From JAXGXJ01 sp963829545 (GTDB lineage: Bacteria > Actinomycetota > Thermoleophilia > RBG-16-64-13): a DNA stretch of 64,000 nucleotides. This document shows, in pieces, positions 17,469 through 24,796 of this stretch. The position numbers were made by a program, and so were the translations under genes. The number at the start of each line of letters is the position of its first letter. The first letter of the stretch is position 1. Location: the NCBI GenBank assembly GCA_963829545.1, contig CAWHIX010000006.1:1-64000 (forward strand), in the 5' to 3' direction. Under the pieces are notes generated by a model. It ran no database searches, had not been told where the DNA came from, and saw only the letters and a list, made by a program, of their open reading frames with translations.

Positions 17469-18443
17469 TCAGGATAGGTATGCCTGCTTGAGGTAGTGGG
17501 ATATGTCGTTGATGGTCATGTCGGGGCCGGCGGCGCCGCCCAGGTTGATGAGACACATGGGACACATGGTGACCACCTCGGGAGCCGTCTCCCGGAGTTG
17601 TTCTGCGCGCTTGACCGCGTTGGCGTGGGCCTTCTCGGGGTAGAGCGACTCCACGGGTCCGCCGCAGCACCAGGTCATACGGCCTGACTTCTCCGGCTCT
17701 TTGACCGTGAGCCCGGTGGCCGCCAGCAACTGGCGGGGCTCGTCGATGATGCCTTCGTAGCGGGCGAACACGCAAGGGTCGTGGATGGCGATCTCACCCT
17801 GGAGCGGGTTCGTCACAGGCATGCCCTCGTCGCCGAGCACCTTCTCGGCCAGTACCTCAAGGTAGGTCTTCACCTCGACGTCGTAGCCGGGGAGGAGCTT
17901 GGGATAGACGGAGCGCAACATGTTGGTGGTGTGGGGGTCGATGGTGATGACGGTCTTGACTGCGTGCTTCTTGAAGACCTCGTGCACCCGTTTGGCATGC
18001 TCGGCCACGGCCTCGTCGCTGCCTAGGTCGTGGGCCAGCGCTCCGGTGTACAGATCGTCCTCGTAGAGGTAGCCGAAGTCGACGCCGGCCGCCTGCAGCA
18101 GACGGGCCACGTCGATGGGCACCTGGTCATAGGCGGTACGCAACTCAGCCGAGGGGCGGGCCATGAAGGCACTCACGTTGACCATGCGGTTCATCTTCCG
18201 GCCCAGACCGGTGAACTTGGCCAGGGGCGAGTCTCCGAGCTGCTTCTCGACCTTCACCAGTCCCTCGATGTAGGGGATGAGCTGATACATCATCCCCGTG
18301 TAGAGGACGGTGTCACCGCCGCGGCGCAGGCCCAGGCCTTTCGCCCAGCGGACGACGTTCTTGCGTGAGATGGGCAGGACGGACCCGCGTTTGCGGAGGT
18401 TGTCGGTCAGGATGCCGATGACATCGCCTGTGGGAAGCGGCAT
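17469..18443 (-). CDS. hdrB: HdrB/HdrD-like subunit with one intact CCG domain
   Basis: A 324-residue heterodisulfide reductase B/D-type subunit. The C-terminal Cys-rich domain is intact: IHDPCVFARY, TWCCGGPVESLYPE and TMCPMCLINLGG. The N-terminal copy is degenerate: the usual FTGC motif reads LYTGMMYQL (residues 47-54), and Cys is absent from the first part. It therefore probably binds one non-cubane [4Fe-4S] cluster instead of two. HdrB performs the thiol/disulfide chemistry in Hdr complexes; here the substrate is more likely a protein-bound persulfide. It lies 10 bp after hdrC. Confidence 0.85.
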   Translation of the reverse strand: MPLPTGDVIGILTDNLRKRGSVLPISRKNVVRWAKGLGLRRGGDTVLYTGMMYQLIPYIEGLVKVEKQLGDSPLAKFTGLGRKMNRMVNVSAFMARPSAELRTAYDQVPIDVARLLQAAGVDFGYLYEDDLYTGALAHDLGSDEAVAEHAKRVHEVFKKHAVKTVITIDPHTTNMLRSVYPKLLPGYDVEVKTYLEVLAEKVLGDEGMPVTNPLQGEIAIHDPCVFARYEGIIDEPRQLLAATGLTVKEPEKSGRMTWCCGGPVESLYPEKAHANAVKRAEQLRETAPEVVTMCPMCLINLGGAAGPDMTINDISHYLKQAYLS

Positions 18444-18452
18444 TCCTACCTC

Positions 18453-18758
18453 CTAAAGGCCGAAGGCCGTACGGTTGATATGGTGCCGCAGGGCGCGGAC
18501 GTTCTCCGCGATGTGCACGCCGGCTGGGCAGTTGACCTCGCACATCTTGCAGAGCAGGCAGGAGTAGACGCTCTCCGTCTCTTCCAGCATCTGCTCCTCC
18601 ATGCCCAGGAGGACGTAGCGGAACAGGCGCCGGGGCAGGACTTCGATACCCATGGGGCAGACGGCCGTGCACACGCCGCAGTTCATGCAGGCGGCCGCGT
18701 CGAACTCGTTCCGACTCGCCACCTCGGCCGCCAGCTGGGGCTTGACGAGGGTGCTCAT
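18453..18758 (-). CDS. hdrC: HdrC-like two-cluster ferredoxin subunit
   Basis: A 101-residue protein with two [4Fe-4S] motifs, CMNCGVCTAVCP and CLLCKMCEVNCP, the normal HdrC arrangement that passes electrons from HdrA to HdrB. Its ATG at 18758 overlaps the stop of the upstream winged-helix gene by 4 bp (ATGA). Adjacent hdrB supports the assignment. Confidence 0.92.
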   Translation of the reverse strand: MSTLVKPQLAAEVASRNEFDAAACMNCGVCTAVCPMGIEVLPRRLFRYVLLGMEEQMLEETESVYSCLLCKMCEVNCPAGVHIAENVRALRHHINRTAFGL

Positions 18759-19003
18759 GCGCTCTCCTTCTCTACGATCTGATAGAGGTAGAAGCCCTCG
18801 TCGGTGGCTTCCTTGATCTCGGCAAGGTAGCCGTACTTGCGCATCCCCATCACCCAGAACACGACCTCGTGCGTGGGTCTGCCGATGGCCTCGGCGATCT
18901 CGGGGATGGTCAGCGGGCCGGCGGCCAAGGCCTCCAGGATGGGGCGGCGCATCAGATGCTCGTCGCGGATGACTTCGCGTACGTCGCGGTTCACACCTGG
19001 CAT
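18755..19003 (-). CDS. Small winged-helix protein inside the Hdr operon
   Basis: An 82-residue protein. The central part, LEALAAGPLTIPEIAEAIG followed by HEVVFWVMGMRKYGYLAEI, reads as a winged helix (helix-turn-helix plus wing). The rest is short, with no Cys. It overlaps hdrA by 13 bp and hdrC by 4 bp, so it is translated with the complex and may be a subunit-associated protein or an operon regulator. I do not recognise a named family. Confidence 0.7.
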   Translation of the reverse strand: MPGVNRDVREVIRDEHLMRRPILEALAAGPLTIPEIAEAIGRPTHEVVFWVMGMRKYGYLAEIKEATDEGFYLYQIVEKESA

Positions 19004-20724
19004 GGTTCGCTCTCCTGGAGTAGGCCGTCGATCATGGCTCGGATCTGCGCGTCGGTGTAACCCTGCAGGTCGATGGCATCGTGCGGACAGACGGGAACAC
19101 AGCCGCCGCAGCCCTTGCAGGCGGCTCTGTCGATGAAGGCTACCGGCTTGTCGCCGGCCTTCGTCTCCCGAGGAGCCTCATACGGACAGGCCTCGAGGCA
19201 CTTGCCACACCACGTGCAGAGGTCGGTGTCCACCACGGCGACCAGGGGATCGAGTTCAGCGTAACCACGCTTGAGTATGGCCGCACTCTGGGTGACGGCA
19301 GCCAGCCCGGAGGCCACGCTCTCGGCCGAGTTCTTGGGACTCTGGCAAGAGCCGGCGATGAACACCCCGTCGACGACCGTCTCGACCGGTCGCAGTTTGG
19401 GATGGATCTCGTTGAAGAAGCCGTCGTTGCCCACCGGCAGCTTGAGTGTCTTGATGAGGTTGTCGTTGACTCTCGGTTCCATCCCGGTGGCCAGCACCAC
19501 CAAGTCGGCGGGGATGGTGATCTCCGCGCCCGCCGTCAACTGGTCGCGCGCGGTCACCAGCAGTCCCTTGCCGGAGGGGTCCTTCTCGACCACCGGCGGC
19601 TCGTCGTCGGGGAAGCGCAGGAAGAGCGAGCCCTCGTCGCGCGCCTGGTTGTACAGGAGCTCATATTTGCCGTACGAGCGGATGTCGCGAAACAGGTGAT
19701 ACTGGGCGATCCTCCCGCTCTTCTTGCCTGCCTGCAGCGAGGCGTGGATGGCGCCCGTGCAACAGTAGCGCGAGCAGTACTCGTTGCCCTCCGGCTGCCT
19801 GCTGCCTACACAGTAGACGTAGACCACGCTGTTCACCAGGCGGCCGTCGTAGAAGAGCGGGCCGTCGGAGCTTTCGACGAGGTGCTTGAACTCGGGGAGG
19901 GTGAGGACGCCCGGAAGGCCGTAACCCAGCTCCCCTTCCGGGGGCATGTAGCTCCGGAAGCCGGTAGCCACGATCAGGGAGCCGGCCTCCACCTCGTCGA
20001 TCTCGGCCGCAGCCGAGGTGCGGATGCCCACGCGGTAATTGCCGAAGCTCCCGCTCTTGCTCACGATCTCGGCATCGGTGTACACGGTGATGTTTGGATG
20101 CTCCTTCACCTGGGCGACGAGGCGGGATACGAGCTCGCGACCGTCCTTGCCGTGGGGATACATCTCTCCAAAGGTCCCCACCCAGCCGCCGAGCTGCTGC
20201 TCGCGCTCTACCAGGTGGGTCGTCAGGCCGATATCGGCCAGTCCCAAGGCGGCCCTCAGGCCGGTGATGCCCCCGCCTATGACCACCGCCGCGGGGACGG
20301 TGTCCACCACGATGGGGTCGAGGGGTTCGGTGAGGCGCGTGCGGGCGATGCCGGCGCGCACCAGCCGCGCCGCCTTCTCGGTGGCTCCCGCGTGATCGTC
20401 GGTGTGCGTCCACGAGCACTGCTCGCGGATGTTCACCTGCGTGTACTGATAGGGATTGAGGCCGGCCCGCTTGGCGACCTCGCGGAAGGTGAAGGTATGC
20501 AGCTTGGGCGAGCACGAAGCCACGACGATGCCGTCGAGCTTCTGCTCCTGGATGTCGTTCACGATCTCCTGCTGGGTGGCGTCGGAGCATGTGAACATGG
20601 CCGTGCGGGCCACGACCACGCCCGGTTCGTTCGCCACGGCGGAGACGACGTCGTCCACCTCGACATGGTCGGAGATGTTGCCTCCGCACTGGCAGACATA
20701 GACCCCGATCCTGCGCTCGCTCAT
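18991..20724 (-). CDS. hdrA: HdrA-like FAD/iron-sulfur subunit (second copy)
   Basis: A 577-residue HdrA. It has an N-terminal region (GVYVCQCGGNISDHV) with conserved Cys, the Hdr motif VVASCSPKLHTFTFREVAKR, the FAD-binding AVVIGGGITGLRAALGLADIG and EREQQLGGWVGT, then YVYCVGSRQPEGNEYCSRYCC. The C-terminus carries two [4Fe-4S] motifs, CTWCGKCLEACP and CKGCGGCVPVCP. HdrA is the flavin-based bifurcation subunit of Hdr complexes. Its ATG overlaps the stop of the upstream hdrA/nfnB gene by 4 bp. Confidence 0.93.
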   Translation of the reverse strand: MSERRIGVYVCQCGGNISDHVEVDDVVSAVANEPGVVVARTAMFTCSDATQQEIVNDIQEQKLDGIVVASCSPKLHTFTFREVAKRAGLNPYQYTQVNIREQCSWTHTDDHAGATEKAARLVRAGIARTRLTEPLDPIVVDTVPAAVVIGGGITGLRAALGLADIGLTTHLVEREQQLGGWVGTFGEMYPHGKDGRELVSRLVAQVKEHPNITVYTDAEIVSKSGSFGNYRVGIRTSAAAEIDEVEAGSLIVATGFRSYMPPEGELGYGLPGVLTLPEFKHLVESSDGPLFYDGRLVNSVVYVYCVGSRQPEGNEYCSRYCCTGAIHASLQAGKKSGRIAQYHLFRDIRSYGKYELLYNQARDEGSLFLRFPDDEPPVVEKDPSGKGLLVTARDQLTAGAEITIPADLVVLATGMEPRVNDNLIKTLKLPVGNDGFFNEIHPKLRPVETVVDGVFIAGSCQSPKNSAESVASGLAAVTQSAAILKRGYAELDPLVAVVDTDLCTWCGKCLEACPYEAPRETKAGDKPVAFIDRAACKGCGGCVPVCPHDAIDLQGYTDAQIRAMIDGLLQESEPCQV

Positions 20725-23466
20725 GCCGACACCTTCACTTTCTCCAGATAGGCCGCCGCCTGGGCGACCGCGGCGCCGGCGTGAAGGATGGATTCGGGGA
20801 TGTCCTTGGCGCCGGAGGCCGACCCGGCCACGAAGACGCCGGGCATGTCGGTCCGCCCCGGGTCGAGGTCCTCTTCGGCCTCACCCACGTAGAAGTACTC
20901 GTCCGCTGAGGGAGCGTCGTCGGGGAACAGCGTCTGGATGTCGAGGCCCGGCTGCACGCCCACGGCCAGGACCACCAGGTCGTGCTCGGCCTCCGCCAGC
21001 CCACCCCCGCCTTCGATGTCTTCGTAGTGCAGGACCAGGTTGCCGTCGTCCTTCTCGGTGATTTCCGAGATACGGCCGCGCACGAAGTTGGCTCCCATGG
21101 CCTTGGACTGCTCGTAGAACTCGTCGTAGCCCTTGCCTACGGCGCGGACGTCCATGTAGTAGACGGTTACGTCTGCGATGGGCAGCGCGCCCATGATGAG
21201 CTGGTTCTGCTTGATGGAGTACATGCAGCAGATCTTGGAGCACAGGGGATTGTCGACCGTCTCGTCGCGCGACCCCGTACAGAGGACGTAGGCGATGTTG
21301 TCCGGCACCCTGCCGTCGCCGGGACGGACCACGGCATTGTAGGGGCGGGTCGGTGCCAGCAGGCGGTCCATCTGCATGCCGGTGATGACGTTCTTGTACC
21401 TCCCGTAGCCGTACTGCGGCTTGGCGTCGGCGGGGAAGAGGGAGAAGCCGGTGGCCAGGATGACGGCGCCCACTTCCGCCTCGACCTCGGAGCCCTTCAT
21501 ATCGAGGTCGATGCAGCTGGGGGGGCAGATGGCCACGCATTGCCGGCACTCGGAGCAGACCCCGCAGTCGAGGCAGCGGCTGGTGACGTAGCGCGCCTCT
21601 TCCTCGGTCATGGTCTGCTCGTCGGGATAGAACTCACCCGGAGCCAGGGCTGCGGTCGGTCGCCCGCTCACGTGCGGGATCTGCTTGTAGGTGGTCTGGC
21701 GACCGAGGACCAGGTCCTTGTCCACCACGGGCAGCACCGACTCGAACGCCGCCGGGTCGAGCTCCTCGCCCTGCAGCCAGCGGTCGATCATGAAGGCCGC
21801 CCGGCGGCCGTGCCCGGCCGCGGAGGTGATCATGGAGGGTCCAAGGACGGCGTCGCCGGCCGCGAACACATGGGGCACGGCCGTCTGCAGGGTGTCGCCG
21901 TCCACCTGGATGGTGCCGCTGCTGTTGATGGGCAACCCGAAGGCACCCGCGTCCGGACGCATGCCGGCGGCGACTATGACCAGATCCGCGGGGATCAGCC
22001 CCAGATCGTCGCCGTACTGTGGGCTGAACTTGCCCTGCTCGTCGAAGACGGCCACGCAGCGCATGAGCTGCACGCCGGTTATCTCTTCCTCGCCCACGAA
22101 CTCGCGGACGCCGCAGGAGTCTTCGAAGACCACGCCTTCGCCGGTCGCCTCTTCCAGCTCCTGGGGATGCGCGGGCATCTCGTCCAACGACTCCAGGCTG
22201 ACCGCGCGGACGGAGGCGGCGCCGAGGCGCAGCGCGGTCGGCGCCGCGTCCATGGCCACGTTGCCGCCGCCGATGACGACCACTCGCTTGGCGGCCACCT
22301 CCAGCGGTTCGCCCAGCTTGGCTGCTTTGAGGAACTCGGAGGCCCGCATGACGCCGCGCAGGTCCTCTCCGGGCACGCGCAGCTTCGCGGACTGATGGGT
22401 ACCCACGGCCAGGAGGACGGCGTCGTAACCCTGCTCCTTCAACTCCGCGAGATCCTCGACCCGTGCGTCGGTGACTATCTCCACCCCGGCTGCGGTGACG
22501 TTGCCCACGTCCTGTTCCACCACTTCGTTGGGCAGGCGGAAGGGAGGCAGGGCCAAGCGCAACATGCCGCCCGGCAGGTTGGCGGCCTCGAAGATCTTGA
22601 CCTCGTAGCCCTTGCGGGCCAGCTGCCAGGCCGCCGTCAGGCCGGCCGGGCCGGAGCCGACGATGGCCACTTTCTTGCCGTTGGGCTCCGGGACCTCGAC
22701 CACCGTGGGGCCCTGGGCGTAGTGGGTGTCGGCGACGAAGCGCTTCAACCTGCGGATGGAGAGCGAGCCCTCCAGGCTGCCCCGGGTGCACTCCTCCTCG
22801 CAGGGCGCGTAGCAGGCGCGGCCCAGGCTGCCCACCAGCGGCGTCGCCTCGCAGATGAGTTCGAAGGCCTTCTCATACTGGCCGCTGCGCACGAGGGCCA
22901 CATATCCGTGGGCCTTGATGCCGGCCGGACAGCCCGAGGTGCATGGGGAGGTGCCGGCGCGCTCTACCACTGCCTTCTTGGGCACGGCCTGCGGGAAGGG
23001 GATATACGCCGCGCGACGGGAGACCATGTCGGCGTTGAACTGGTCGGGTACGGCTACGTTGCATACCATCTCGCACTGCCGGCAGCCGGTGCAGGCCGCC
23101 TCGTCCACGTAGCGCGGCTTGCGCCGGATCTTGGCGTGGAAACCACCCTGTCCGTCGCCACGGATCGCATCGACCTCGGAATAGGTGAGGACGGTGACAT
23201 TGGGATGGTGGATGGTGGCGCCCATCTTGGGTGTGGAGATGCAACTGGCGCAGTCGAGGGTGGGAAAGACCTTGCTGAGCAGGATCATGTTGCCGCCCAC
23301 GCTCGCTTCCTTCTCCACGAGCAGTACCTGGTAGCCCATGTCGCCCAGCTTGAGGGCCGATTCCATGCCGCCGATGCCCCCACCTACGATCATGGCGTCG
23401 TATTTCAGCCGTCCCGTTGCTGGAACTCACGGCATCGCCTGCGGGACCGGTCACGTCGGGGCTCAT
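20721..23466 (-). CDS. hdrA: HdrA fused around an NfnB/GltD-type NAD(P)H domain
   Basis: An approximately 910-residue protein. It begins with an HdrA FAD domain (MIVGGGIGGMESALKLGDMG, LDCASCISTPKMG) and a ferredoxin motif CTGCRQCEMVC. A GltD/NfnB domain is inserted at about residues 140-560 (CTSGCPAGIKAHGYV, KKVAIVGSGPAGLTAAWQLA, VFAAGDAVLGPSMI), which normally binds FAD and NADPH. HdrA sequence then resumes with CLDCGVCSECRQCVAICPPSC, AVILATGFSLFP and VLCTGSRDETVDNPLCSKICC. The fusion suggests direct NAD(P)H input. The start is ATG at 23466, overlapping the mvhD stop, with one frameshift near 23410; ATG at 23393 is the first start in the main frame. Confidence 0.88.
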
Positions 23467-23897
23467 ACCGCCACCGCCAGCGCCGGACCCATGTCGCCCA
23501 GGGTGCGGGCGAACTCGTGCATGTAGTTGGTGAAGGGCTCGGCGCAGACCGAACAGATGGCCGCCATCCGCACCCGCTTGGCTTCGTAGCCTTGCTCCAG
23601 CAGCATGGCCTGCGCCTCCGCCACGATGCGCGAGGTCCGCTCGGCGCAATCGGGCAGGTAGGCGCACTCCTCGCCGTCGGCGGCTATGAACACGCCGTCG
23701 AAGCCCTGCTCCATGGCGTACAGGACCCAGGCCGGCTTGATACCGCTGGTGCAGGGCACGCTGATTACCATCACTTTGGGCGAATAGTGCATGTGCGAAC
23801 TCCCGGCCAGATCGATGCCGGGATCGGAGATGTTGTTGGTCGAAAAGACCAGGATCTTGGGGGCGAAGCCGCCCCCCTTCGAGCCCTCGTCAGCCAC
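23463..23897 (-). CDS. MvhD-like hydrogenase iron-sulfur subunit lacking its N-terminal Cys cluster
   Basis: A 144-residue protein of the MvhD/FrhD-like family that links HdrA to an electron donor. The fold shows in KILVFSTNNISDPGIDLAG, VMVISVPCTSGIKPAWVLYA and GFDGVFIAADGEECAYL. Where typical members have CCNWC at residues ~15-25, this one has STNNISD, so the N-terminal [2Fe-2S]-type ligands are missing. Cys at VPCTSG, ECAYLPDC and ICSVCAEP remain. It follows tusA by 15 bp and overlaps hdrA/nfnB by 4 bp. Confidence 0.8.
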   Translation of the reverse strand: MADEGSKGGGFAPKILVFSTNNISDPGIDLAGSSHMHYSPKVMVISVPCTSGIKPAWVLYAMEQGFDGVFIAADGEECAYLPDCAERTSRIVAEAQAMLLEQGYEAKRVRMAAICSVCAEPFTNYMHEFARTLGDMGPALAVAV

Positions 23898-23912
23898 TTC
23901 GCGCTCCCGGCC

Positions 23913-24164
23913 CTACTTCATCTTCTTGACGTAAAGCTTCATGTAGCCGGGCTCCTCGATCATACCCATGTACTCGTGGCCCATCTTCTTCGACCACGCG
24001 GGCAGGTCTTTCTGCGTTCCGGTATCGGTGGCCAGGACTTCCATGATCTCGCCGACCTTGACGTCGGCCATGCCCTTTTTGGCGGCCAGGATGGGGCCGG
24101 GGCACGAGGTACCGCGCGCGTCGACGACTTTCTGGGCCTGGATGGAACTGAGATCTTCCGACAT
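23913..24164 (-). CDS. tusA: TusA-type sulfur carrier protein
   Basis: An 83-residue TusA/SirA protein. The conserved CPGP motif is in VDARGTSCPGPILAAKKGM, with the sulfur-binding Cys at residue 21, followed by VKVGEIMEVLATDTG and a C-terminal Lys-rich strand. TusA carries sulfane sulfur as a persulfide. The ATG at 24164 follows GAGAGGGGACCACC. It is the second gene of the operon, 13 bp after arsR. Confidence 0.93.
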   Translation of the reverse strand: MSEDLSSIQAQKVVDARGTSCPGPILAAKKGMADVKVGEIMEVLATDTGTQKDLPAWSKKMGHEYMGMIEEPGYMKLYVKKMK

Positions 24165-24177
24165 GGTGGTCCCCTCT

Positions 24178-24609
24178 CTACAGGATGATATGAGCGGTTT
24201 CTTCCACGATACTACCGACAGACTCGTCGGGCGAAGTGGTCGTTTCATCGGCAAGGCCGGCGGCGCGGAGGGATTGGCCCTCTGCGTGGTGCTCCTCCAG
24301 GAGCGCTTCTCTTATGAGGCCACAGGCCTGCACGAGCTTACGGTTGGTCACGGAGTAGTAGACCGTCTGGCCCTCTTTCCGGGACCTGACCAGGAGGTGC
24401 TGTCTGAGGATGCGCAGGTGTTGAGAAACGTTGTGCACGGAGATCTCGAGGGCGGTCGCGAGATCGCTCACGCACATCTCGCCTTCCTTGAGCGCGTACA
24501 TGATGGCCAGCCGATGCTGGTTACCAAGGGCCTGGCACATGCCCGCGTGCATCTCGAAGAGCGGACGCATCTCCGCCAGTGACGTACTGCCTTTATCATT
24601 TATTTGCAT
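24178..24609 (-). CDS. ArsR/SmtB-family regulator of the Hdr operon
   Basis: A 143-residue ArsR-type repressor. The winged-helix core is AMCQALGNQHRLAIMYALKE-like (residues ~24-41), then MCVSDLATALEISVHNVSQHLRILRQ, with Cys in the position where ArsR or sulfur-sensing relatives place a CV motif. A second Cys lies in VQACGLIREALL, so a thiol-based sensor of persulfides is possible. It is first in the operon and probably autoregulates. A -10/-35 pair ends only 7 bp upstream of the ATG, so the mRNA may be leaderless. Confidence 0.9.
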   Translation of the reverse strand: MQINDKGSTSLAEMRPLFEMHAGMCQALGNQHRLAIMYALKEGEMCVSDLATALEISVHNVSQHLRILRQHLLVRSRKEGQTVYYSVTNRKLVQACGLIREALLEEHHAEGQSLRAAGLADETTTSPDESVGSIVEETAHIIL

Positions 24610-24616
24610 GATTGCT

Positions 24617-24646
24617 TATATACCACACTAGATTACTGGCGGTCAA
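24617..24646 (-). promoter_or_regulatory. Sigma70-type promoter of arsR-tusA-hdr operon
   Basis: On the minus strand TTGACC (24646-24641) is followed after 18 bp by TATATA (24622-24617). The arsR ATG begins 7 bp further on at 24609, about where transcription should start. This implies a leaderless transcript or a later start codon. The surrounding 40 bp is AT-rich against a very GC-rich background. Confidence 0.65.
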
Positions 24647-24796
24647 GACTCATCGGGGCGTGTGGGCGCAGGTGGCTGCGGGAGCCGGATGGGCGGTGGG
24701 GAAGTGACTGCGGTGCAGGAAGCCGTCGAGCCGGAAAGAGAGCGGGCGTCGTAGGGACCCGCAGGTGGGGCCTGACCGAACGCGCCTATCTCAGCT

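Noticed and set aside
23427..23429. In-frame TGA just upstream of hdrA/nfnB as a possible selenocysteine codon, given selA-selB-selC in the window.
   Set aside because: HdrA has no conserved Cys or Sec at that position, and an ATG in another frame overlapping the mvhD stop explains the region with one base error.
19081..24188. Very long open frames on the plus strand opposite the hdr genes (for example 20982-24188).
   Set aside because: They mirror the codon periodicity of the minus-strand hdr genes, lack recognisable domains, and would overlap nine well-supported genes. High GC makes such antisense frames common.
16967..24609. Assigning the operon to the canonical sHdr sulfur-oxidation pathway.
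   Set aside because: No lipoate-binding protein and no second hdrB/hdrC pair are present, while an NfnB-type domain and an MvhD-like subunit, not part of sHdr, are.
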